Shown: positions 1-9,248 of the stretch, in pieces | Position numbering within the stretch: position 1 is the first letter of the stretch | Layout of the letters: every line of letters starts with the position of its first letter | NCBI GenBank assembly: GCA_030605835.1 | Contig: JAUWHO010000027.1 | Coordinates: 149,664-213,663, forward strand | Reading direction: 5' to 3' | DNA length: 64,000 nt | DNA from: Candidatus Zixiibacteriota bacterium | GTDB lineage: Bacteria > Zixibacteria > MSB-5A5 > DG-27 | Notes under the pieces: model-generated | The model's input: only the letters and a program-made list of their open reading frames with translations | What the model was told of the DNA's origin: nothing | Database searches by the model: none | Position numbers and translations under genes: made by a program

Positions 1-182
1 GCAAGTATCAGAAGTGAGTCCGGGAGAGGGGCTAGCTCTGCCCTCGGTCTTTGAGCTTCGGGCTCTGCCTCTTCCTTCCTGGAACAACCACTTATGCTGA
101 TCAGCAGACTTACAAGGGACAATACTGCCAGCTTCGTCAGAAGGACAGTGCTCTTATTCCACATCGAAGGTTCCCACACTCA

Positions 183-1514
183 CTATTCTACTAAGATTAT
201 TCCGATATCCATGACATCGGTGTCGGTCGGCCCGGTCACAAAGGTCTCCTCGGTCTGTCTGAAGAGATTATATGAGTCGTTGTTGGCGAGAAACGCTTTA
301 GGGTCAAGACCGAGCTTGTCTGCTCTTTCTGTTGTGCCTCCGTCAACTATGGCACCGGAGACATCGCTGTTTCCATCGGTTCCATTGGTGCTGCTCTGCA
401 ACAGCAGAAAATTCTCGATTCTGGCAAGCTCAATTGCAGTTCCAAGGGCCACCTCCTGGTTTGCCCCTCCGCGTCCGCGGCCCTTCTTGGTGACTGTCGT
501 TTCACCACCGAAAATAAGACAGGCTGGCGGGGAGACCGGTTTGCCAGCGGTCTTCACCTGTTTGACCAGCTCACCAAATCTAGTCCCCATCTCTTTTGCC
601 TCCTCCTGCAGAAAGGCGGGGAAGATCATGGAGTTGTAACCCAGTTCTCTGGCGGTTTCTTGAGCGCTCTTTAGGGCGATTGAGTTACTGGCCACGATCA
701 CATTGTCCACCTTATCGAAAATCTTATCCCCCGGTTTCGGCGTCTCGTCTCTCAGGCCCTTAATCCCGGCATCGATATGCTCCAAAACAGTTTTGGGGAG
801 TCGGTCTATGAGTTCATATTTCTGCAGAACCTCCCGCGCCTCCTCATAGGTGGTTTCATCCGGCACCGTGAGCCCGGAGCAGATCAGAGAGAGGTCATCA
901 TCCAGGAGGTCAGATAGAATCAACGTCGGCATCGTCGCCGGGTAGCCCCACTTCGCTATCTGTCCCCCCTTGCTCGTGGAGAGGTGCTTCTGGACCGTGT
1001 ATAGCTCACGGACGTCAGCCCCGGATTTGCGCAGCAGACTGGTAGTTTTCAGCTTCTCGGCTAAGTTGATACCCTCCACCGGAACGGTCGAAAGAGAGGG
1101 TGCTCCCTTCGAGATGAGAAGGATGAGCAAAGTGTCATTGCCGGCCGCCCCCAGGAAGGCTTTGAGGTCGTTGGTCCCCGTCACGCCGCTCTGATCCGGA
1201 ATCGGAAAGCCGGCCTCTATGGCCTCGACTTTCTCCAGGGTGAAGCCGAGGGTGTATCTGGTGAGAACCATTCCACGGTCGATCCGCTCCCCGAGAATCT
1301 TTTCGACCGCCTGGGACATATGGACGGAGTAGTTGCCGACCCCGGAAACCAGGATTTTCTTGTAGTCGTCCAGATTGTATGACTTGTCAGCAAGCCTGAG
1401 ACTGCTACCCTCCAGGTGGAGGCTACTGCTAACCGCCTTCTGGGGATTGGCGGCCTCCAGGGCGCCTGCGAATATCTGTCTGGCGTTGTCTTTGAGTCGA
1501 TCGGTGCTATTCAT
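183..1514 (-). CDS. Glycerate 2-kinase, MOFRL/GckA-like family
   Basis: 443-aa ORF; C-terminal 'CLIFGGETTVTKKGRGRGGANQEVALGTAIEL...STNGTDGNSDVSGAIVDGGT' is typical of MOFRL glycerate kinases. Confidence 0.9.
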   Translation of the reverse strand: MNSTDRLKDNARQIFAGALEAANPQKAVSSSLHLEGSSLRLADKSYNLDDYKKILVSGVGNYSVHMSQAVEKILGERIDRGMVLTRYTLGFTLEKVEAIEAGFPIPDQSGVTGTNDLKAFLGAAGNDTLLILLISKGAPSLSTVPVEGINLAEKLKTTSLLRKSGADVRELYTVQKHLSTSKGGQIAKWGYPATMPTLILSDLLDDDLSLICSGLTVPDETTYEEAREVLQKYELIDRLPKTVLEHIDAGIKGLRDETPKPGDKIFDKVDNVIVASNSIALKSAQETARELGYNSMIFPAFLQEEAKEMGTRFGELVKQVKTAGKPVSPPACLIFGGETTVTKKGRGRGGANQEVALGTAIELARIENFLLLQSSTNGTDGNSDVSGAIVDGGTTERADKLGLDPKAFLANNDSYNLFRQTEETFVTGPTDTDVMDIGIILVE

Positions 1515-1811
1515 CTTTTCGAATCCTCCGGGAGAACTGCTGCCGAAACGTCACAATCTACAAACTAAGCGACGTCCGGGCTTTAGCCTTGGTCATATAT
1601 TAGTCAGCTTAGGGGATTTTTGCAAGCGACAATTCGTTTGGGGCAACGGATTTCTCAAGTGTCTGCTCTGGCGTCTCTGAGCGGTGAGGGTCTGAACTTC
1701 CGCTTCCCCTCGCTAATTTTCTACCCTCCAGCCTGCATAAATTGGTTGCAATTTCGCCAGTTAATCGTAAATTTAGATCTCAAAATAGTCGAGAGCTTTT
1801 TCTAAGAGATT

Positions 1812-3659
1812 ATGAGTAGCGAGATTTACGATACCGAAGTCTACCGCAGATTCTACGAGAACTTCAAGCCTCTCTTGAACGGAGAGAATATCAAGCATGT
1901 CGACCTCAAAAGCATCAGAGAGGACGCCATCAGGACCGGCACCAGAACCAAATTCGGCTCTTACGGTTGGCGCTCGGCGGTCTCCAGCAGGGTTGCTCCC
2001 CGGACGGTCTATTTGGGGGACAAAGAGGTGAGGTTGCCAAAGGTGACCAATCTTCAGAGGGACCTCATCGAGAAATCCCCCGAGCAGCTGCACAAGGTCC
2101 TGCATCTCATGCGGACTTTGCCCTTCGTTCACATTCGACGACAGATGGGGGACAATCCGGAATACAATCCAATCTGCAACCTCTACGTCTCCATCGCCGA
2201 CAGCAAGAACTACCGCATCGCCTACATGTGGGGGAACACCATGTGGAAGCCGGACAAAAGGCCCGGTCCGGAGTTCACTATGATTCACATCCCCGAAGAG
2301 CATCAGCTAAGACAGCAGGTCCTGGTCCTGCCGGAATACAACCTCAATATCGCCTTAGGAACCGACTACATGGGGGAGGATAAGAAGGGTTTCCTCCGAC
2401 AGGCGATGTGGTATGCCGACGAGCATGGGCTTTTGGGGCTGCACGCCGGAACGAAGCTAGTCAGGGTGCGGGATGCCAAAGATGGCAAATTGAAGACGTA
2501 CGGAGTTTTCCTATTCGGCTTGACCGCCACCGGCAAATCGACCTGGTCTTGCCATCAGTTGGGCTTAGACCACAAGAGGGGGGAGAAAACCGAAGTTACC
2601 CAGGACGACATTGTCTTCTTAAGAAAAGACGGCTCCGCCTTAGGGAGCGAGGCCAACTTCTTCGTCAAGACCGACGTCGAAAAAAACCTCCAGGAGGCGA
2701 TGTATTATGCCCTCATCGACAAAACCGCCCTCTTCGAGAACGTCATGATCGACGCCGGCGGCAATCCCGATTTCTTAGACGAACACCTCTGCGCCAACGG
2801 CCGGGCGGTGATCCGCAAGGACAGGCTGAAGGTGAGAAGAGGGCGCAGACTTGTAGGGATAGACGCCAAAAGCATCAACCTCCCCTCCCTGGATGATCTC
2901 GATGGCCTGATCTTCGCCTTCATCACCAGGAGAAACACCATCATGCCCTTCGCTCAGGAGTTGACCCCGGAGCAGGGGGTGTTAGCGTATCTCTGGGGAG
3001 AATCGACTCACAGTTACGCCTCCCAGCCTGCCCGGGCCGGCGAGTCGGTGAGGATGGTCGGCACCGATCCTTTCATCATCGGCTCCCGGGCCAAGAAGGT
3101 CAACCACTTCTACGACATCGTCATGAACTTGATTGACAACTATCCCGGAAAAGTCAAATTCTTACTCTACAACACCGGTGGAGTCGGGGAGATGATCGAA
3201 GAGTATATGGACGGCGACATCAAAAGAAAGAAAATGATTCGCAAGGTCGACCGAGTTCCCATAAATCTGATGGCCGACATTCAGAGGGGGGATCTGCGGG
3301 GCACCAATCGTTACGAGATGGGCAGATTGGGGAGAAGGGAGATCGTAGAGTGCGAAGACTGGAACTTCTCCCAGTTCAAGCCTGAGAATTTCTACTCCGA
3401 AGAGCAGACCGAAAACTACATTCACAGCCTCATGGAGGGACGAAAGAAGTTCACCGCTGAGATTTCCGAGGAGGGGTTAAAGCCTGAGATAATTAGGGCT
3501 GCGGAGGAGACTTTCAAACTTTTCAAGGGCAAACCCTCCAAAGCTGAAGAGATAACGATTGAAGCTACCGAGCCCGCAGAAGAAGAGGAGCTTGCAGTCC
3601 CCCTCCCAGTGGAATCGAAGAGCCGACCCCGCCGCCCTTATCGTGGCAGATACAGATAA
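1812..3659 (+). CDS. Phosphoenolpyruvate carboxykinase (ATP-type-like), divergent, with charged C-terminal tail
   Basis: 615-aa ORF; P-loop-like 'FGLTATGKST', 'VTQDDIVFL', 'LIFAFITRRNTIMPFAQELTPEQ' resemble ATP-PEPCK; C-terminus EEEELAVPLPVESKSRPRRPYRGRYR. Confidence 0.75.
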   Translation: MSSEIYDTEVYRRFYENFKPLLNGENIKHVDLKSIREDAIRTGTRTKFGSYGWRSAVSSRVAPRTVYLGDKEVRLPKVTNLQRDLIEKSPEQLHKVLHLMRTLPFVHIRRQMGDNPEYNPICNLYVSIADSKNYRIAYMWGNTMWKPDKRPGPEFTMIHIPEEHQLRQQVLVLPEYNLNIALGTDYMGEDKKGFLRQAMWYADEHGLLGLHAGTKLVRVRDAKDGKLKTYGVFLFGLTATGKSTWSCHQLGLDHKRGEKTEVTQDDIVFLRKDGSALGSEANFFVKTDVEKNLQEAMYYALIDKTALFENVMIDAGGNPDFLDEHLCANGRAVIRKDRLKVRRGRRLVGIDAKSINLPSLDDLDGLIFAFITRRNTIMPFAQELTPEQGVLAYLWGESTHSYASQPARAGESVRMVGTDPFIIGSRAKKVNHFYDIVMNLIDNYPGKVKFLLYNTGGVGEMIEEYMDGDIKRKKMIRKVDRVPINLMADIQRGDLRGTNRYEMGRLGRREIVECEDWNFSQFKPENFYSEEQTENYIHSLMEGRKKFTAEISEEGLKPEIIRAAEETFKLFKGKPSKAEEITIEATEPAEEEELAVPLPVESKSRPRRPYRGRYR

Positions 3660-3660
3660 A

Positions 3661-4060
3661 AAAGCAAACAGTAGACAGTAGATGGGGAACAGGGGATAGG
3701 TTGTAGCGGAAACCTTTAGGTTTCCATAGATAGCAGACAGAGAATACTATCTAGCTGGGGCAGGAGTTGCACTCCTGCCCCTTTGCCTTTCGCTGGGCTA
3801 GAAAGCCCAGTCTGTTCCGTTAGAAACAACATCAAAGAATAGCCGGGGCGTTCCTGCCCTGGAGCGGACTGACCGTGAAAGGGTGGGGGGTCAACCCCCA
3901 CCCTAGCTGTTTTGCATATCACAGATACATCCACTCGTAGCCCAGGTTGTCTCAACCTGGGGTTTGATTCTTGATGTCGGGTTGAGACAACCCGACCTAC
4001 GGGTTGATGCGTGGCCTTCTGGGTATCGGATGTGGGCATCCGACAGCACCGTTTTCAACC
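3661..4060. repeat. Intergenic mosaic palindromic repeat island 1
   Basis: Successive hairpins: GGGGCAGGAGTTGCACTCCTGCCCC, GGGTGGGGGGTCAACCCCCACCC, CCCAGGTTGTCTCAACCTGGG, CGGGTTGAGACAACCCG. Confidence 0.7.
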
Positions 4061-4076
4061 ATTAACTATTTACTAT

Positions 4077-4766
4077 TTACTGATGATTGTGATGGTTTTT
4101 CTCGTCGTTCTCGATCATCCCGTCCTTGAGCTTGATAATCCTTTTGGTTCTACTGGAGATCTCCGGATCGTGGGTGATCATCACCACGGTGTTCCCCTGA
4201 CTCCACAGCTCCTCGAATATATTGATGATCTCCTTCCCGGTCACAGAGTCTAAGTTGCCGGTGGGCTCGTCAGCGAGGATGATGGAGGGATTATTTACCA
4301 GCGCGCGGGCGATCGCAATCCTCTGCATCTCTCCACCGGAGAGCTCCGAGGGGAGATGATTGCGTCTCTCCACAAGACCCACCCTATCCAACATCTCCTC
4401 CACTCTCTTGCGCCTCTTTCTGAAGGAGAGCCCCGCAAAGATCAGGGGCAGCTCCACATTCTCGTAAACGCTGGCGTAGTTCAGGAGGTTGAAATTCTGA
4501 AACACGAACCCCATTTTCCGATTGCGAATTTCGGCTAACTGGTTTGGATGCAGCTTGCTGACCTCTTTCCCCTCTAAGGCATAGTTCCCTCCGGTGGGGA
4601 CATCTAGGCAGCCGATGATGTTCATCAGGGTGGATTTGCCGGAGCCGGAGGGTCCCATTATGGATATGAACTCGTTGGGCTGGATGAAAAGGTCGATGTT
4701 CCGCAGGGCCTCCACCTTCACCTTGCCGGTGTCGTAGACTCTCCATATGCTCTTCATTCTTATCAT
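4077..4766 (-). CDS. ABC transporter ATP-binding protein (MacB/LolD-like)
   Basis: Walker [10 protein letters not shown], signature [15 protein letters not shown], Walker [13 protein letters not shown]. Confidence 0.95.
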   Translation of the reverse strand: MIRMKSIWRVYDTGKVKVEALRNIDLFIQPNEFISIMGPSGSGKSTLMNIIGCLDVPTGGNYALEGKEVSKLHPNQLAEIRNRKMGFVFQNFNLLNYASVYENVELPLIFAGLSFRKRRKRVEEMLDRVGLVERRNHLPSELSGGEMQRIAIARALVNNPSIILADEPTGNLDSVTGKEIINIFEELWSQGNTVVMITHDPEISSRTKRIIKLKDGMIENDEKNHHNHQ

Positions 4767-4788
4767 AGGAGTTCACCCAAAGCTAAGC

Positions 4789-6042
4789 CTACTCGTATCT
4801 CAGCGACTCCACCGGGTCGAGCTTGGAGGCTCTCAGGGAAGGGAAATAGCCGGATGCCACTCCCACGATCCCCAAAGCTACGGCGGTGAGCAGGGCTATC
4901 TCCGCGGAGATGACCGGTTTGCCCAGCCACTGCAGACCCTCCTCCTTCACCGGTATTTTCTCCAGGATTTTGGTAATAGTGAAAGAGGTGGTCATCCCCA
5001 TGGCGCCACCGAAGGCCGAAATGGCGATCGCCTCTAAAAGAAACTGCCACATGATGTAGCCCCTCCTGGCGCCTAAGGCCAGCTTGATTCCGATCTCCTT
5101 GGTGCGCCTTCTCACGGTCACATACATGATGTTTGCCACCCCCACTCCAGCGATCATGAGAGTCAATCCCCCCATTATCCCCAGAAAGACTTGGATCCCC
5201 AAAAGGATCTTGTCAAAAATCTTCCTTCCCTCGATGACATCCCAGAACCAGAGTGCTCTGTCATCTTCGGGGTCGAATTTATACTTCTTGCCAAGTACAC
5301 GAAAGACCTCCCTTTCAACGTGCTTCACCCTTTTCGGGTCTCTGGGTTGATAGACGATGTTGGAGAGATAGGGCCACCTCTGGGTATAGATTGCCTTAAA
5401 GGTGGTCGCCGGGATGGTGGCGGTGTTGACGTCAGGACCGTGGTACATTCCCATCTGCATCTTGTCGACCATCACCCCGATCACGGTGAAGGGGATATTG
5501 TCCAAAAGCAGGGTCTTGCCGACGGCCTCTTCCTGGCCAAACAATTTCTCCTTCAACTCGTGTCCCAAGAAGATCACCCTTCTTCTGTTCTTCATATCCA
5601 GCTCGTTTAGGAAGCGGCCTCCCTTTTGGGCGATGTGGGCTCGCATCTGTTCAAAGGAGGGATAGACCCCGGTGAGATGTTCGGAGATGGTCTTGTCTTT
5701 GTATTCCAAAGTTCTTCCCCAGCGGGAGTACTCTCCGCTGATTAACTCTATCTCGGGAATGCTCTTTTTCAATAGCTCTACATCTTCGTCCATGAAGCGG
5801 ATCTCCCGGCCGCGCCTGAGACCCTCATACGGTATGGTGGTCTCGCCTCCCCACAGGATGACGATGGGGCCTCCCAAGCCGCTGCGAGCCTTTCGGAGCT
5901 GCCGGGTCATCCCCTCCCCGAAGGCTAAAAGCATCACAATCGCCACCGTTCCCCAGGTCAAGGCCAGAACTGTGAGGGTGATCTTTTTCTTCTGCTTGGT
6001 GAAATCGCTTGCGAAGAGCTTGGCTAAAAGAAGAATCTTCAT
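4789..6042 (-). CDS. MacB/FtsX-family ABC transporter permease
   Basis: 417 aa; N-terminal TM, MacB periplasmic-core-like region, C-terminal 'VTVRRRTKEIGIKLALGARRGYI' and 'PSLRASKLDPVESLRYE'. Confidence 0.9.
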   Translation of the reverse strand: MKILLLAKLFASDFTKQKKKITLTVLALTWGTVAIVMLLAFGEGMTRQLRKARSGLGGPIVILWGGETTIPYEGLRRGREIRFMDEDVELLKKSIPEIELISGEYSRWGRTLEYKDKTISEHLTGVYPSFEQMRAHIAQKGGRFLNELDMKNRRRVIFLGHELKEKLFGQEEAVGKTLLLDNIPFTVIGVMVDKMQMGMYHGPDVNTATIPATTFKAIYTQRWPYLSNIVYQPRDPKRVKHVEREVFRVLGKKYKFDPEDDRALWFWDVIEGRKIFDKILLGIQVFLGIMGGLTLMIAGVGVANIMYVTVRRRTKEIGIKLALGARRGYIMWQFLLEAIAISAFGGAMGMTTSFTITKILEKIPVKEEGLQWLGKPVISAEIALLTAVALGIVGVASGYFPSLRASKLDPVESLRYE

Positions 6043-6050
6043 CTCTTACC

Positions 6051-7283
6051 TCAGGGTCTCAAGGCCTCCACCGGATTGAGATTGGCGGCCCGCCGAGCCG
6101 GGAAGAATCCTGAGAAAAGACCTATCAAGCCTAAGAGGCAGGTCACTGCCACCGCCACCATAACCGAGATCTCAGGGGTGCCAACATACTCCTCGGCCTT
6201 GAAAACCGGAAATACTTGGATGATGCCGTAGGAGATGATAAATCCTATTCCCCCCCCGATGAAGGTGATCACCAGGGTCTCGAAGATGAACTGCAAGAGG
6301 ACGAACCTCTTTTTGGCGCCCAGAGCCATCTTGATTCCGATCTCGCGGGTTCTCTCCTCCACCACCACATTCATGATGTTCGACACCCCGATTCCGCCGA
6401 CGATCAGAGTCAGAGCTCCTAGGATTCCCAGGAATAGCTGGAAACCCCCGAAGAAGGCGTTGAAGAAGGCCTCCATCTCGCTGGTGTCCCACATCGATAA
6501 AGCCTCGTCATCCTCCGGGTCGAACTTATATTTCTTCCCCAGCACCTCGTAAACTCTCTTTTTGACGTATTCGGTGAGGTGTGGAGATTCGGCTTTGAAG
6601 ACCATATTGTTCAAATACTTGGCCGGATACATGGAAGCGCAGGTGGTGTAAGGTATGAAGCCCTTGTTCTCATCTCTACCGCTGTAGCTGGAGTCCTGTG
6701 GCTTCTCCTTTAAGACCCCCACAATCGTGAAGGGGACCCGATCAACAAGGACGATCTTGCCGATGGCCTCCTCTTCCCCGAAGAGGTCCTCCTTGAGATC
6801 GTTGCCCAAAAATATCGCCCGCTCTTTATTCTCCATATCGAGGTGGTTTATGAATCTTCCCCCTCTATCGGCGACGATACTGCGCAAGAGCGCAAACTCT
6901 GGATTAGTCCCCACCACCTGGACCACGAACACCTTCTTGCCGTAACTGACGGCGGCGTTCCAGCGAGTCCTCTCCGGGCTTATGTAGGCGATCTGTTTTA
7001 TCTGGGAGCGCAAGAGCTCGGTATCCTCTTCCCGGAGACCGATCCGGCGCCCCTTGGGAAGACCCTGGAAGGTCTTGGCGGTTTTGCCTCCCCACATAAT
7101 AACGATGTATTCCCCCAAACCGTGCATCGCTTTCACCTGGGAACGGTATAAACCCTGGCCAAAGGCCAAAAGCAGAATTACCGCCGTTGTTCCCCAGACA
7201 ATCCCGAATATGGTCAGAAGGGTGCGCAGTTTCTGGGAGCGCATATCCCGGAAGATCTGTCTTAAGAAAAGCCAGAGGTGCAC
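6051..7283 (-). CDS. MacB/FtsX-family ABC transporter permease
   Basis: 410 aa; paralogous to the adjacent permease; 'VVEERTREIGIKMALGAKKRFVLLQF', 'PARRAANLNPVEALRP'. Confidence 0.9.
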   Translation of the reverse strand: MHLWLFLRQIFRDMRSQKLRTLLTIFGIVWGTTAVILLLAFGQGLYRSQVKAMHGLGEYIVIMWGGKTAKTFQGLPKGRRIGLREEDTELLRSQIKQIAYISPERTRWNAAVSYGKKVFVVQVVGTNPEFALLRSIVADRGGRFINHLDMENKERAIFLGNDLKEDLFGEEEAIGKIVLVDRVPFTIVGVLKEKPQDSSYSGRDENKGFIPYTTCASMYPAKYLNNMVFKAESPHLTEYVKKRVYEVLGKKYKFDPEDDEALSMWDTSEMEAFFNAFFGGFQLFLGILGALTLIVGGIGVSNIMNVVVEERTREIGIKMALGAKKRFVLLQFIFETLVITFIGGGIGFIISYGIIQVFPVFKAEEYVGTPEISVMVAVAVTCLLGLIGLFSGFFPARRAANLNPVEALRP

Positions 7284-8488
7284 TATTCTATCTCCCGCGG
7301 CGGACGTTCTACCAAGAGGGCTCCCTCCTCCAACCCGGAGGTGATCTCGACGTTAAGTCCGTCGGAGAGTCCGGTCTCAACATATACGGTGTCAATCTCC
7401 CCGAGCGAATCCTGAATCTCCACCCAGGCGGTGTCGCCTTTGAAATGTAGAAGTCTCTCCGGTGCTAAAAGGACATCTTTTTTCTCGTTTATCACCAGCT
7501 CGGCGTTGGCGGAATACCCCGCCCGCAGCATCTCCTCCCCCCTCTTGGTGATTTCGATTTCGACGTCGAAGACGGTGGTGTTCTCCTCCTCTCTGGCTTT
7601 GGGCGAAATCCGTTCAAGCACCCCCTCCACCGGTTCCCCCGGGAGGGCCCCAACCTTTATCTTCGCCGTCATCCCGGGATGCAGCTTGCCGACGTCGATC
7701 TCATCCACGGTTCCCTTGAAAAGCAGATCCGTCATCTCCGCTAAGATCAGAAGCTCCGTCCCGGCCTGAAAGGAGGTCAAGGGCACCACCGGATCCCCCT
7801 CGTTCACCATCTTCTCCAAGACAGTCCCGCTTATCGGGGAGCGAATCACGGAGCTTACGTTCTTGTCGGCTATGGTGGCGTGGCCATCCTGGATCAGGGA
7901 GAGTTTCTCCTCCGCCAACTTCAGACGCAGGCGGGTCTCATCGTAATCCTTGCGGGCATCGTCGTATTCCTTCTCGGAGATATGTTTCTTGTCTAAAAGC
8001 TCCTTTGCCCTTTCATAGTTCTTGAGGGCGTTTTCGTGTGACACCTCGGCGATCTCAGCCGACCGCTTGGCCTCCGCAAATTCGAGGGGGGTGGGGTCGG
8101 GGCTGATGTCGAGTAAGGGACTTCCAAATTTGACGCGGTCGCCGACCTCGACGAAGAGTTTCTTCACGATGCCGGAGATCTTGGACTTGACCGCAATCTC
8201 GTTTCTCGGTTCAATTCTGCCGATCGCCAAAGCTTTATCGACGATATCGCCTCGATCGAGCTTCACGGTGGTGATGCCATTCTCATCCCCCTTTCTGGAG
8301 GAGACGAAGAAGAATACCGCCACCGCAATTACACCTAACACGATCAGCGCGACAATTATCTTTTTGAACATATTGAACCTCGCTAGGGAATAGGACTGAG
8401 TTCTTTTAATTATGAATACGAATATACCAGGATTGGGTTTCAGGTTCAAGCTGGGCTGTGAATATTGACGCTGGTTTAGGGATTTCAT
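7283..8488 (-). CDS. Efflux periplasmic adaptor subunit (MacA/HlyD-like); true start probably internal at MFKKIIVALIV
   Basis: TM segment, lipoyl/biotinyl-like hairpin 'IVKKLFVEVGDRVKFGSPLLDISP', coiled coil, adjacent to ABC permeases. Confidence 0.88.
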   Translation of the reverse strand: MKSLNQRQYSQPSLNLKPNPGIFVFIIKRTQSYSLARFNMFKKIIVALIVLGVIAVAVFFFVSSRKGDENGITTVKLDRGDIVDKALAIGRIEPRNEIAVKSKISGIVKKLFVEVGDRVKFGSPLLDISPDPTPLEFAEAKRSAEIAEVSHENALKNYERAKELLDKKHISEKEYDDARKDYDETRLRLKLAEEKLSLIQDGHATIADKNVSSVIRSPISGTVLEKMVNEGDPVVPLTSFQAGTELLILAEMTDLLFKGTVDEIDVGKLHPGMTAKIKVGALPGEPVEGVLERISPKAREEENTTVFDVEIEITKRGEEMLRAGYSANAELVINEKKDVLLAPERLLHFKGDTAWVEIQDSLGEIDTVYVETGLSDGLNVEITSGLEEGALLVERPPREIE

Positions 8489-8529
8489 TCCCGTTATCTC
8501 GGGATCGAAGGGAAGTGCCCACTGAGCAA

Positions 8530-9240
8530 ATCAGTCTAACACCCACTCGTAGTCTAGGTTGTCTCAACCTGGGGTTTCATCGACATAAACGGTAATCGCT
8601 GTTGGTCACGGCCATACGGCTCGTACGAGATGCCCTCATCCGTGACCTTCTGGGTATCGGACGGGGCGTCCGATACCAACACAGGTGGGTTAATCTGTGA
8701 ACCGTGAACCAACAGGGTCGGATAAGTTCCGACCCCTAGGGATTTGTTTGGAGCGGGAACTCCTACCAGTCATATAACCTTCAAGTTTCCAGAAACAGCA
8801 AACAGTGGACAGGGAATTCTCCCAGCTCGGGCAGGGGGTACAACCCCCACCCCAGCTGTTTTTTTCCACTCTAGCTGTTTAGTGGTTTTGCTCGGCTATT
8901 CGACTGCAGCGGAAAGCTTTAGGTTTCCATGATTCATCAAGCAAACAGCAAACAATAGACAGTAGACAGGGAATACTCTCCAGCTGGGGCAGTCGTTCGA
9001 CCCGTATGGGGAGTTGAACTCCTGCTGCTTTCCCCTGAATAGCGGGGGCATTCGTGCCCCGGAGTTTTTCAAGTGCCGTCCCGCCTCAGGCGGGTTTCCA
9101 CCTGACGGAAAAGGTGTCAGGAAGCAATTCCTGACACCACAGATACATCCACTCGTAGGCCAGGTTGTCTCAACCTGGGGTTTGATTCGTGGTGACGGCT
9201 TGATGTCGGGTTGAGACAACCCGACTTACAGGTTGAGGCG
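8530..9240. repeat. Intergenic mosaic palindromic repeat island 2
   Basis: Shares modules with islands 1 and 3: GGTATCGGACG-GGG-CGTCCGATACC, CAGGTTGTCTCAACCTGGGG, GTCGGGTTGAGACAACCCGAC, 'caatagacagtagacagggaat'. Confidence 0.7.
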
Positions 9241-9248
9241 TTTCTCGG

